A stretch of DNA of 64,000 bases. Origin: Eremophila alpestris peregrina (taxonomy: Eukaryota; Chordata; Aves; Passeriformes; Alaudidae). The stretch's first letter is position 1. Every line of letters starts with the position of its first letter. A model generated the notes under the pieces. The model did not search any database and was not told where the DNA came from. It saw nothing but the letters and a program-made list of their open reading frames with translations. Location: the NCBI GenBank assembly GCA_009792885.1, contig WMCF01000009.1, positions 1,217,054 through 1,281,053 of the forward strand. Direction: 5' to 3'. The translations under genes were made by a program, and so were the position numbers. Shown here piece after piece: positions 37,046 to 48,169 of this stretch.

Positions 37046-37079
37046 CACGTGTTCAAACTACAAATCAACTTCTCACGTG
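37046..37079. promoter_or_regulatory. Pair of CACGTG E-boxes upstream of IGF2BP3
   Basis: Palindromic CACGTG occurs at 37046-37051 and again at 37074-37079, the second within TCACGTGA. Start-to-start spacing is 28 bp. CACGTG is the canonical site for bHLH-ZIP factors (MYC/MAX, USF, TFEB/MITF). The location about 630 bp upstream of the ATG in a CpG island makes function plausible, but occupancy is inference. Confidence 0.45.
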
Positions 37080-37960
37080 AGGAATCCCAGCTCTTCAATT
37101 AGCGAGTGGATGGGGCGCACACACACTCACGGAGGAGGAGGATGGCTGGGGTGAAGGACGGGGAGAGGGGTGGGGGGAGGCTGGACAGGACAGGACAAGT
37201 TTAGAGAGGGCCGGAGGGCGGGGGAAATGGAAACCGGAGTTGGGTGGGCTCCGGTCTGCGCCGCCTCTGCCCTTCCGCCGGGGGAGTCCGCTCTGCGCGC
37301 CCCCTCCGCCCAAAAACGGCTGGGCGGCCGCACCTCCCCCCGTGTGAGCGGGGTGTGATCCTGGGGAGGGAGGGGAAAAGGCACCGCAATGCCCGCCCCC
37401 CCGCCCCGCTCCTCCCCCGCCGTGCCAGGCGGTGGGGATTATTCATCGGGGTCGTGCCTGGGCGATCCCGCTCCCCGGCAGTATGCGTTGGGGGGAGGAG
37501 GAAAAGGGAGAGGAAAAAGAGGGGGTGCGATGGTGGGGGGAGGCGGCCGAGGAGAGAGCGGGATCCGCTCCCGCGCAGCGCCGCCGCGGCTGCGTGCTGG
37601 GGGGCTGCGGGGAGGGGGCGGGGGGTCCCTCCAGCCCCGGAGGAGCCCCATATGGTAATGATCCCGCATTACTCGCGGTGCCTCTTGCGCTGAGTCTTAC
37701 GGAAAGGAGAAAGAGGGGGAGAGGGAAAAAAAAAAAAAAAGACAAAGGGGTGGAGGAGAGTTGGGGGATGATGAAGAAGAGAGTCCTGGGGCGAGGGAGC
37801 TGCCCGACCCGGGGAGGGGCGGGGGGGCCGCGCTCCCTGCCCATCTGGGCAGTGGTGGACGGCGTGGGGGGAAACGCGAAGGCACCGTTGCCCTCGGCTG
37901 GTAACGGCACACAAAGGGATTTGGCGACCCCCCTCTTTTCCTCCCCCCCTCCCCCTGCCC

Positions 37961-39870
37961 GGTCTAAGGAACCATTCATAATTCTCCACATTCGTAGAGA
38001 TACAATGGTGGGCTTGTGGGGGAGGGGTTTGGGGGTGTGGAGCCTTTCCAGTGCAAACAAAACGTTGCCTGAAGATGAAGAAAGGATACGGAAATGAAAG
38101 CCAGCACTGTGTTTAATATAGCGATCTACTAGGTTTTGTTTAATAATTCAACGCACTTTAGCCGAAGGTTTCATTTATTCCGTGGTAGGCTTCTTGTGGT
38201 ACGTTTTAATAGGTATATCCATGGAAAATGGTTAAATACTTTTATTAGTGAGCAGTGACTGGATTTCCACATGTCCTGTAGCATGTCTGGAAATCTGTAG
38301 TAAAGAGGAACGCTTCCTAGCTTTGTGCGTAACTTCTAATAAGTGTACAATTAAAGAGGGGTGGTTTAAATCTCCTTGGAAGCCGTGCTGGGGTCAGGCT
38401 TTTGTTACGCACGCTGCGGCCGCCGCAGCTCGGCGATGGTGGTGGTGGTACCCAGCGCTCAGGGGGTGAGTCAGCCGCTGAAGATTTCTCTTGTGGTGGT
38501 ATGATGATGCAAGGAGACATGGCTCACCATGAGGCTGGAGCCCCAGACCATTGTGAAATTGTCAGGGGCTGGGGGAATGCTGCAGTAAGTTGGGAACACG
38601 GCCCTTTTGTTGTGTGCATCCAAGCGGTTGGCTGACCAAAACCCTAATATTTGTAATTTCAACCCATGGTTTAATCTCAGGGTTATTTTAATGAACTTTT
38701 AATTGTCAGGTTGTGATTGAGAAAATCGAGTGTTTTGTGTTTCAGTAATCAGAATTTAATCACAATTTCCATTTTGTAGAAAATTAGCAAATAATTATCT
38801 TGGGCATAGAAAGATTTTTTTTCCCTAGAGATTTAATCTGGTTTTGACTTTTTGATGTTGCATGTGGAATTCTTTCCTAAATGAATTTGTATTTCATAAC
38901 CCCACACTGTATAGTCTGCTTAAAATAAATAATTGCTTATCAAAGTTTAAAACAGCCCCCTCAAAACAGCTGAATTCTTGGTTAAACTTGTGAAAGGAAT
39001 TGGTTACTGTTCTTGCAGATTAATTGCATTTTTCATAAATTTGATTTCTACTGCACCTATAAGGCAGTCTGCATGTGATCTTTTCTACATGGTTGGTCTA
39101 TAGCATTATCTGGTATTTCCTCTTAAATGGCTAAACAGGGTGCATATATTTCATTTAATATTCTAGTCTGAAAAAATCTGTTTTGTTAGAAGTTTTCTTT
39201 AAGAAATGAAGATTGAATGTTCATGTTAACATTATATACTAGTGGTCCAACCACATTAAAAACTGCTTTGTAATCAAGTGGATGGGGGGGACCCCTTACT
39301 TATTAGCAACCCCCCCTTTATTTTTTTTTATACTCTGCAAACCTCTTGCTAATAAGCTGAAATATTTTCTGTAAATCTAAATAATGTATAGCTTTGTTTG
39401 TTAAGAAGTGTGGGTTGGTTAGTGGTTTCAAGAGTAATTCCAAATCTTGAATGCCAAAAAAGGCAATTCAACAATAAAAATTGGTTCATGTTGCCTGACA
39501 AATCTCCACTTCCCTGTACAGATGAATATAGTTCAGATCAGTTGGGCACTCCCAAATGTTAACGTTATTGAGAATATAACTTCAAAATTTGAGATGTAAT
39601 TTATTTTGGCAGTCACAAATCAAATGCGTGAGCACACAACAGAGCATTCCCACATATTAGTGTATTTTTCGATTTACCTCTGTAAAAAAAAGGCATTATT
39701 AAAAATTTAATTTTTTTCTGTATTTCATTTGTTTGTGTTTATTGCCCACAGAAGCCAAGAAGAAGTTGAAATACTTACATAAATATTGCTCACAAGGAAG
39801 CACAGCCAATCTTTAATTAGCAAGGGCTTTTACGACATTCTGCCGTTTAGAATTAAAACTCAACCATGTG
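37961..39870. other. Intergenic stretch between two CpG islands
   Basis: This is AT-rich sequence with no gene recognised. A short CpG cluster at about 38.40-38.48 kb contains TGAGTCA at 38467-38473, an AP-1/MAF-type site, overlapping a GTGAGT that could be a plus-strand splice donor. A weak inverted repeat with 11-bp arms (39299-39309 and 39346-39356) is also present. Otherwise I see nothing assignable. Confidence 0.6.
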
Positions 39871-40400
39871 CTTCTCCCCACCTCCGGGTGAGGATCCAAG
39901 AGCCTCCGCCGTGTCCGTCCCCCCCTCCCGCACGGCCAGGGGCGGGCAGGGCGCTCCCTCTCTGCCCCCTCCGGAGGCCCGAAGCCCCCCCGCTCGGCTG
40001 GGCTCGGCGCACGGTGCCTGCCCAGCACGTCGGACCGCCCGCAGCCCCACTATTTCCCATTAAATTCCCTCTTTCGGGCTCGGTTTGGGTTGGGTTTTGT
40101 GGGGCTTTTTTTGACTACAGCCTCTCACGGAAGGCTCCCGCGTGGGCTGGCGGCGGAGGCGCGATGGGCAGCGGGGGCCGGGCAGCCGGCGGGGGCGCGG
40201 CGGCGGCGGGCGCTCCCCGCGGGCTCCGGGCGGCCGCCGCCACGACGGCGGGGCCGCCGCCGCCCCTGCCTCCGCCACGGCGGCGCGGGCGCGGAGCCTC
40301 CGGTGCTGGCGGGGCGGACACCCCGCGCCGACGGGACGGGACCGGACAACCGCGCCGACCCGCCCGGCCCCCGGCCCGGCCCCGCCGCGCCCCCTGCCTC

Positions 40401-40427
40401 GTCCGTCCGTCCGTCCGTCTGTCTGTC
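40401..40427. repeat. (GTCC/GTCT)n tetranucleotide tract
   Basis: This is a short tetranucleotide microsatellite of GTCC units passing into GTCT, inside the second CpG island. Confidence 0.9.
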
Positions 40428-40530
40428 AGTGCCCCTGCCCTCCCTCGCCTCGCCGCCATCCCCGGGGCGCGCAGCCCCCGCGGGCGGCCATAGCCGCTCG
40501 TAGTAAAGCGGCGCGGCGGCGCCGCCTCCC

Positions 40531-40624
40531 ATTGGCTGCGCCCTGCGCCTACCAGCGCCGCGCGCCGCCGCGGCGCGGCCGCCCATTGGCTCCCGCGCCG
40601 GCCCCCGGGGCGCGTGGCGCGAAA
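40531..40624. promoter_or_regulatory. Two inverted CCAAT boxes plus E2F-type site
   Basis: ATTGG (CCAAT on the minus strand) occurs at 40531-40535 and 40585-40589, each within CCCATTGGCT. GGCGCGAAA at 40616-40624 is a consensus E2F/DP site. Phased NF-Y sites followed closely by E2F are typical of TATA-less, proliferation-linked promoters. Combined with the plus-strand donor at 40776, the arrangement suggests a plus-strand start at about 40630-40700. Direction is inferred. Confidence 0.55.
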
Positions 40625-40629
40625 GCGGC

Positions 40630-40775
40630 GGCGGGGGCGGGGAGGGGATGCGAGACGAGACGGGCGGGGGGCGCGGCGCCACCGGCCGGGGCAGGGCAGG
40701 GCCGGGACGGGACAGCCTGCCCGCTCCCTCCCTCCCTCCTTCCCTCCCGGCGACGGGCCGGGGCTTTGTAAGGCG
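40630..40775 (+). ncRNA. Candidate first exon of a plus-strand transcript
   Basis: A strong splice donor (GCG then GTAAGT, GT at 40776-40777) closes a GC-rich segment directly downstream of the CCAAT/E2F cluster. A second, weaker donor (GTAAGG) lies 8 bp before it. An ATG at about 40648 opens a short frame through to the donor, but the peptide is low-complexity and not recognised. I therefore treat this as 5' UTR or non-coding. The 5' end is a guess. Vertebrate IGF2BP3 loci are known to have divergent antisense lncRNAs, but homology to any of them is not shown here. Confidence 0.3.
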
Positions 40776-41349
40776 GTAAGTGGGTGCCACGCCGCAGAGG
40801 TGCCGGTTCCGGGGGCCGCCCTGCCGCAGCCGTGCCGGGAGGGTCGGCGAACAAAGGAGCGGCGGCGCGCGGCTTCCTACGGGCACCGGGAGCGCGGCCG
40901 GCGCCGCGGAGTGCCCGCACCGGGGAGCCGCCGCACGCCCGCACCCGCAGCGGCGCGGTGTCCCCGGCCCGGGGGCGGCGGCGGCCCCGCTCCGCCGCAG
41001 CCATCCGCGCTCCCGGGCGTGGAGCGGCGCTCCCGGGGGGTCCCGCCGTCCTTCCCGAGGCGCGCATCGCCCGCCCGCACGGGCAGCTCGTGGAGGCGGC
41101 GACGGCTCCGTGCCGGCGGCTTGTTCCGCCGCCGGAGCTGGGAGCGGTTCGGTTCTGCTCAGCTCCCCCGACACCGGGGAGGCTGCCGGGGCGGGCCGGG
41201 GCTCGGCGCAGCGCCTGCGGGAGCACCGGGGTCTGCTCCGCTCCGGCTTGGAAGTTTTGACCGTAAAATGCTACAAAACTCGATAAATCGGCAACGGAGA
41301 GCGCGGCGGTGCCGACGTGGAATGAAACAAATAAACCGCACGATGCATC

Positions 41350-44300
41350 GGAAGTTTTAGAGCTTGAGATAAAACAATGTAGCCGGCTCTGTTCGAGTTT
41401 CTTTCCAATAAAAAAGAATTACAAAGAGGTTAGCTGTCTGTGCTCTTTTGCTGACCGGAAAGTTGCAGGAGTTCTTATTTTGTAATGCAATGTGATCACA
41501 GTGTTACTGCACTAAAATGATACAAACAATTTCTAAATAAGTAGTCCGGTGTGTGAAAGGTGGTGACTGTGGCTTAGAACGAATCTCTACATGCTGATTT
41601 GAAAGTAAGTAATTTTTTTCCCATTTTGTCCTGGGATCTCTTTATTCAAGTACTGAATGCTCGGTGTATCATGTTTTCATCTTTCAAACATTTGCAAGCA
41701 GATCTTTCAAAACAAAAATCTGATCACCTACATTTTAATTACATTAAAATTATTTACAGGTTTTTTAAAAAATATATATAAACTTTTCATCAGTATTCAC
41801 TTCACTTGGCACAGCTGGATTTAAAATGGAACTTTCAAAGGAGAGCTTAACCATATTTCAGGTCGATACCTGAAATCTGGGATCTTTGCAATTGTGTTGG
41901 AAAGAGCATGTAGGGAAAATGCTATATATATCGCATATATTACAGCCAGGCAAAATCAGAACTTTATTTGATCAAGTGACAGGAATAATTGCCAATATGG
42001 CTTCCTCAAGCTAAAGAATATTTTGTGGGGCTTTTACAAGGAGTGAAGAACTGAAAATGAAGGCATTATTTAAGAAGTAAAAGTGTTTCTCACTAGTTAA
42101 GTGTGTTTTAACTTGTTTCAGATGGGGTTTTGTTCTGGTTTTGTTTTTTTACAATTTGGAGAAATCAGAATATATTTCTTGTTTGCTCCTCCTTTCATCA
42201 AAGAGATCTTTTGCCAAGAGGAAAAAAATATCAAGTAAGGGAGTAAAATGGGGCAGCAACCCAAGCATGAAATCCCTTTGGCGAGAACAATGAGACCCTC
42301 CTCTCCAGAATCTGTTTTGCCTTACTGGTATGATAACGGTGTTTTCAGCTAACATTATCGTAGATCTAGTGTGAATTCAGCCCCAGGACCTTCCATATCT
42401 TAAAATTATAGAGAAGGAGTGTTAAATTTGCTATTTAATACCTGGTATTGGTTAGATTTTGATGCCCAGATTTCCTTCCAAGTAGCCATTATTTATTAAT
42501 AAGGATATATCCCCTCCCTTTCTCTAAAAAATGCTAGTGTAACATTGGCCTTTGAAAATACTCTGCAACATTTTGGTTTTAATATTTTTAAAAAATCCTA
42601 ATTTGGATACAAATTAGTTATTTTGTTGCATTTAGGCAAAATTTAAGATAGTAGCTGCTGAAGTTTCATATTTTACTTTTTTTGTTTTGTTTTAATTTGT
42701 TTGAACAACTTAAATACATTTATTCTGTTGCTGGATCCAGTTCAGGCAATCCTTTGGTCTTTTACAAATTTCATCAGGAATAAGCATTCCAATTTCAATG
42801 TAACATTCACGAAAAGAGCTGTTTAAACTGGCCATTAATATGTATATCCTCTGAAGAATGTGGTCATGAATGTTTGTATTTAAAGTGTGTTTTCCCACTA
42901 CAATATCTGTTCTGTCGTTTGCTATGTATTATTTTTCTCAAGATCAGAAACCATCCTAATGCTGATTATAGTCATGTTTTTGTTTCTGGTCTGTTTCTTA
43001 AGAAGATTGAACAGTTGAGTCTGTGAATTATAGATTATATGGCAATTTAAAACTACCTGTGAAGCTGAAGGCTGAGCTTGTGGGATTATTGCCCCCTCCT
43101 GCAGACATTAGTGCTTATATATGAATAATTTCGTTAGGTCATTTCAGTTATTGTTTATCTGGTCTAAAATAAATTAGGTTCAGTCTTTTGTGTTTCTCAT
43201 GAAAACTGTATTATCTAACTTTTGCATTGGATTACCTTAGTATATTTTACATGGTATTGGTATTAAATGCTGGGGAACTTTGATTGCAAGAGATCTATTT
43301 GGGTAGGTATTGTCAGTATAAAATGGCTGGCACAATCTTTTTATGTAAGGAAATCTCCATATTTTTCCCTCCAAGTTATAGTTTTCTGACAGTTAAATAG
43401 TCAATGAAGCTTGACTGTGTTATTTCTAAAACATTTTGTGTAGAGTCTAGTGTTTTCCAGGGTAAGGTGAAGTAACTTAAAGTTCTACAAAAATAAGTAT
43501 TTAAGTAGTGGAAGAGAGACCTGTAAAGCAAAAATCCCCTGCAACCCCGTAAGGCAAAAGCTGTGAAAATAAATAGAAGCCTTAGTCTGATAAAATTAAA
43601 GTGCATACATATAGCATTAGTTTCATGCTAATTAATTCCTGTTTTAAAGCTCAATTTACATTTCAATTGAGCGATCCTTGATACAACTGGAGGCACACAA
43701 ACATATCTTAGACTAAGTAGTTGTTTCTGCAAAATTCAGATTCAAATTTCTCTCCTAGAAATGTTTTTAGTTCCTTTAAAGTTTTGCAACAGTAAACAGT
43801 TTAGCTGAGCTTTTAAATGCTCTTAAGATACTGCTCAAACCAAAGTTAGAAAATCAAGCAGGAAAACATGAAACAAGTGATATATTTAGGTAAACCTAAG
43901 CCTGCAAGGCTAGTTGGAGGCTGTTTTTTGCAAGCCTGTTTTGAGCCCATTGTCTGAACGTATAGTCATGCTGTAGGAGTGGGGCTGAGCTCACAGAATG
44001 CACACTAACAAAGTACCGTAATGGGGTCACAGAGGCCAGAGAAAAAATTCAGCTTTCTTGCATCAGACCTGTGATAAAGCCCCAGCCTGTATGTAAACAG
44101 TGAAACATTCTCACAGGCAACAGCTAGAGGCTAGGTTAATACCTGCCTTATTTGCCTTAAGTTAACAATGTAAAAAAATATAGTTCAAAGCTGCACTACC
44201 AAAGAAATGCCAAAATGTGTTTCTTTTCGTTCTTTGGGTGGAAAAAATAACTAAATGTCAATTGCATGCTTCAATCTACTTTCTCACATTGAAGGATGGC

Positions 44301-46030
44301 TGCAGGAAAATTCAGAAGTGTTTGTGCCCCTTTGTTTGAGTCATGTGTGGATTTCTAATGTTAATACTCAATGCTGAAATGCTAATTTTGAATTGAAATA
44401 TGATTCTAGTAAAAATTTGACCTTAATTTCTTTTAAAACAAAAACTCCAAATATCTGGTTTAATATCAATGAAATATAGATACAAAGTAACTTAATTCAA
44501 TTCAGTGTTCAAGTTGCTTTAAGTAAACCCTGAAATTTACACAATTTTAGTTACATTTCCTGCAGCTTTGAAAAGTTTGTAAAAATAGAGCTTTCTCTCC
44601 TGGAGTAAAAATAAAAATAATCAAAATAATTAATTCACTGTTTCTAAGAAGATAACAATAAATGGGGGTGTTTTATAATAGTCATATAATCTAATTATTT
44701 GATTAAATATAACTTTTTTATATTCTCACTTTTACATTTTAATGGCACCCTTTTAACACTGCCTTAAAGCTTTAAGAGTCTAAATCTCACCCAAGGACTG
44801 CTGGTTTTTGAAGCACATGTTTTGAGCAAGTTATGGTTATTTACTGAGAGAAAAAGTGTGGGCAGGGGGAGTTGAGCAGTGGAAATAACAAGAGTGTTTC
44901 CTGGCTCCACCAAGTCAAAAGCCAACAGGTGCCCCCTCAGTTCCTTAGGAAATCTCTCTCTGGCCTGGCTAAAGGTTACACTCCTGAGTTGCAAAGGGGA
45001 TTTTCAGTTGCTGAATTTTGAAGAAAGAGAACAAACCAGATCAACTTTCTGGATGCAAAAGCTGTCAACCTAATTTATGGTTTTCCCCATGCCCTGTAAA
45101 TAACTTGCAGAGGTTCAAAACAAACTTCAAAGTAGCTCATGGGTGTATTCCAATGAGAAGCAGCAAAATGTCAAGTTTCAAAGTTCAGTTGTCTTAATAC
45201 CTAGAAAAGAGGGAACAACCCTTTTCCCATAGAAAAATAAAGTTTACCCCATATATACCTCCAGACAGCTTAGAAACTCTTTTGAGCAAAAAGAAGAAGA
45301 AAAAAAAACCCCAAAAAACTGGCAAACTGTAGCCTGAGGGAATATTTTGTTTTATCTATAAATTATGACTGAAAAAAATGAGTGAGAAAGATATGAGATT
45401 TTTATACCTGAAATCCCTACAAAAACCTTATTGTGCAGACAGCCACTGTTTCCATCTGCTGCAGATAAAGTTGAAATTGATTTAGTTTTAGTCTTGTACA
45501 AAATGTTGGGTGTTTTTTTGTTGGTTTGGGGTTTTTTCCTTCACACTGGGCATCTTGTTGCAAAGCTATAGCATGAGACATATCTGTGCAGGCATAGTCT
45601 CATCCTAAACCTCTGTGGAGCCTGGTGAGAACAAGCCAGGGCATGCTTTGCAGTTCTGAAGTTGTAGGTCAAGCAGCGGAAAGCTCTGAACACCTTTGAG
45701 ATCTGGTTATCAAATTACTGTTTCTGGTTGTAAACATCATGCTTGAAAAACTCATATTCAAATTTTAAAAACTTACAAAAAATCCGGATTTTTTTCTTGG
45801 AAACTGTTGAATTTCTAAGCTAATAATCCTATAATTTTGTTTTGTATCTGCATTACACTTCAGAGGTGTGTAATTTTTCTTCTGTGTTAATGCTCTTGCT
45901 ACACTGTTAATTTACTAATTTTTTAAACAAATGCATTTTCTGACAAGTTGTATTTTTAAAATTTTGTAATGCCCAAACCAACTTAATTGATTATATCTTT
46001 ATTATTATTAATTATTTTCTTTTTATATAT
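41350..46030. other. Intergenic AT-rich region, no gene seen
   Basis: AT-rich sequence on both strands carries only short chance frames. AATAAA occurs at about 41407 shortly after the CpG island and could end a short unspliced plus-strand transcript. I recognise no transposon or conserved coding segment. Confidence 0.6.
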
Positions 46031-46035
46031 TTTAG

Positions 46036-46145
46036 GGATACAAACAATCTTAAATCCTGAAGAAGTATATCCTAGATTAGGAAATAATCTTTAAAAAAAT
46101 GTCAAGGAATACCAATAACATATTAAAATAAAACCAGTGTTGGGT
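46036..46145 (+). ncRNA. Candidate terminal exon with poly(A) site, plus strand
   Basis: A good 3' splice acceptor (a long T-rich tract ending in TATATATTTTAG at 46035) is followed about 90 nt later by AATAAA at 46127-46132. A GT-rich downstream element (GTGTTGGGTTGTTTTGATGTG) comes right after it. This trio is what a short last exon looks like. There is no sizeable open frame in it, so a non-coding transcript is the best guess. Linking it to the 40.6-kb first exon is inference. The acceptor could also belong to another transcript or be chance in AT-rich DNA. Confidence 0.25.
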
Positions 46146-46159
46146 TGTTTTGATGTGAG

Positions 46160-47390
46160 AGGTGAAGACTTCCTTGCAGTTAAATACTGAACACAACACT
46201 TAGTCTTTTCAGGATATCTATTCTTTTCCATAACTCTTTTTACATGACCCCTGGAATAAATTGGGAATAAGCTTTAGATATGACAAAACACTATATTCTT
46301 GACTGCATCTGAAACCCCCATCAATGAATAACCAAGCAACAGATGAAAACCTTTCCTTGTCTTGGAATGAGGACCTGCATTATGGTTAGTTGAAATTTTA
46401 AACTCAGATCTAGGTGTAACTGAACTAAACAGAAATCAGCGCTCAGAATATTTTAACACAAATTTTTAAACTTGTTTCAGCTGTGCCCAATATTGTTGCT
46501 TCACAGTAAAGAGTTGTCCTAAAGTTGTCCTAAGTAATGGGTTCCTTTCTAGCAAACTTCTTCTCTGAAGAAGTTTAACAATTCTCAAGGAAAAAACTCA
46601 ATAGGGTGATGTGCTGAGAAATATCCTGGAGGGAAGTGCTGGGGCTGCCTTTGACTGCAGCCACCAAGTCCTGAAGGAAAACAGAGCAACACGGGCCAGT
46701 GGAGCTCATTAGCATCACAGATGAAATGCTGCCTTTTCTTTGACACATCCTAAGACACTTGCATGTGGGCACAGAGAACTGTCCTTTGGGAATGGGGGAA
46801 ATTATCATTTTTCCACTCATCATGTAGTATTTCTTCAAAAAGGGCATCCATGCCCCACCAGAGGAGTCAAATCTACACTGGTGTTGTGGGTATGAGGTGC
46901 CTCCAGATACACCATTTTAATTTCAAAATGTAACATTTTTTCTATTCCTGGTTTAAGTTGGAATTCCCCAATTGGATGCTCGGTAGAAACATGAACTACT
47001 TGCTGAAACACAACAGATTTCATGGCATTTACAGGATCATAAAATAGGTTCTGCAAACACATGGCCAAACAAAGAGATGATGTAAGGACAGTAGTAAACT
47101 TGGGTTTACATGGGCACCGTCCCCTTACAGCTGAGTGCTTGAATGGAAAACTCTAGGCTCCATTGAGTTCACCTGCGACCAGTGGGGCATTGGTAGCAAG
47201 GACACTATGATGTGCCCAAAACACGAGTGGGGAGGCTTACAAAATTAATAGAAGATGCTCTCCCCTCTCTTTTCTTCCCTTGCAACGGTTGCTGCCTAAC
47301 GATTAAATAAAGAGCCTGTCAACGTGTGGAGGACAGGCTCATCTGGGAGCCGAGCAGGGCGGGCATCTGCCTGGGGAAGGGGCTTGAGCT
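46160..47390. other. Intergenic, no gene seen
   Basis: This is unique-looking sequence with frames of up to 90 codons and no recognised family, promoter or repeat. It runs up to the minisatellite that borders the third CpG island. Confidence 0.55.
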
Positions 47391-47393
47391 GGT

Positions 47394-47455
47394 GAGGCAG
47401 GGCTGAGGCAGGGAAAAGGCAGGGAAAAGGCAGGGCTGAGGCAGGGCTGAGGCAG
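47394..47455. repeat. 11-bp minisatellite (about 5.6 copies)
   Basis: Tandem 11-bp units of the form RAGGCAGGGNN (GAGGCAGGGCT, GAGGCAGGGAA, AAGGCAGGGAA and variants) sit at the edge of the third CpG island. Confidence 0.93.
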
Positions 47456-47459
47456 CCGG

Positions 47460-48160
47460 TGCCGGGGCTTGACGCCGCTCTGGACTCCTGGGAATGCGGG
47501 AGCGCTGGGTGGGCAGCAGCGGAGAGCGGGCTGTATGCGCAAAGGTGGCCTGATGCCTTCGGGGTGTCGGGCCCTTTGCGGGCTCGCCTCGCCGCTCCCT
47601 TCCCTCCGACAGCCGCTTCCGTCGGATGCTTTCTTTGGGCGGGGTTCACGCACTGAAGAACGCGTGAGCTCGGCCGGCAGGCGTGGATGCGCGGCGGAGC
47701 CGGCTGCGCTGGGGAAGCCCCGGCCGCCCCCGCCGCCCTCAGCAGCGGCCCGGCTCGGCCCGCACGGCCCCGGGGAGCTCCCGCCTCACGCCGGGGCGGG
47801 GCGGCTGCGGGCGGCCCGGGGCTGCCCCCGCCCGAGGGGCAGCGGCGAGAGCGCCGGCACCGGGAGCCCCCCGGGAGGCGCCGGCGCGGCCCCCGCCGCC
47901 TCTCCTTCCCCGCTGCTCTCCCAGCCCCCCTCGCCCGCCCCGGGTCCCTTCACAACCCCCCAGAAATCCCTGCCCGGCCCCGTCCGCCCCCGCCCCCAGC
48001 CCCTGCCCGCCCCGGGGTCGTGGAGTGCCGGCAGATTGCGGCGGGGGGCCCCCGGCTGGAAAAGGGCCGGGAGGGCAGCAGCCGCTGGAGGACAAGCACG
48101 CGGTGCCTTCTGGAAGATGCTCCTTCGCGGTAGCCACAAAAGACCGGGGATAAAGACAAC
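47460..48160. other. Third CpG island, no gene assigned
   Basis: About 700 bp of dense CpG and high GC has sharp boundaries. Overlapping open frames on both strands (up to 250 codons) are Pro/Arg/Ala/Gly-rich in every frame, as expected from composition, and none is recognisable. No TATA box or clear splice donor stands out. It may be the promoter of a non-coding RNA or of a gene whose exons I cannot recognise. Confidence 0.7.
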
Positions 48161-48169
48161 AGAGATCCT

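Larger units (their letters stand above)
36422..37100 (-). promoter_or_regulatory. IGF2BP3: IGF2BP3 5' leader and core promoter region
   Basis: Reading away from the ATG on the minus strand, the leader first passes a GC-rich stretch. It then enters a strongly pyrimidine-rich region: CT repeats at 36525-36548 and an 82-nt T tract at 36613-36694. Further upstream is another T/CT tract at 36940-37014. I see no TATA box, as expected for a CpG-island promoter, so the transcription start cannot be placed by eye. No ATG occurs on the sense strand within the first roughly 300 nt upstream of the start codon. Two CACGTG E-boxes lie at 37046-37051 and 37074-37079. Confidence 0.7.
34990..37960. other. 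CpG island over IGF2BP3 exon 1 and promoter
   Basis: CpG dinucleotides and GC content rise sharply at about 35.0 kb and fall back to AT-rich DNA after about 38.0 kb. The island covers intron 1, exon 1, the leader and roughly 1.5 kb upstream. It is broken by homopurine/homopyrimidine tracts (36.5-37.0 kb). Its boundaries are judged by eye. It marks the promoter of IGF2BP3 and could be bidirectional. Confidence 0.85.
39880..41340. other. Strong CpG island about 4 kb upstream of IGF2BP3
   Basis: Roughly 1.4 kb of very GC- and CpG-rich sequence has sharp edges against AT-rich DNA on both sides. It contains two inverted CCAAT boxes, an E2F-like site, a (GTCC)n tract and a plus-strand splice donor. 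The many overlapping open frames here (up to 349 codons) are compositional: they are rich in Arg, Pro, Ala and Gly in all frames and match no family. It looks like an active promoter that is separate from the IGF2BP3 one. Confidence 0.8.

Noticed and set aside
39299..39356. Inverted repeat with 11-bp arms (CTTATTAGCAA)
   Set aside because: Short AT-rich arms with a loop of about 36 nt are readily expected by chance in a window of this size.
40125..41174. 349-codon minus-strand frame in the second CpG island
   Set aside because: It is Arg/Pro/Ala/Gly-rich and overlapped by comparable frames in all other phases on both strands, as expected from extreme GC. No domain is recognised.
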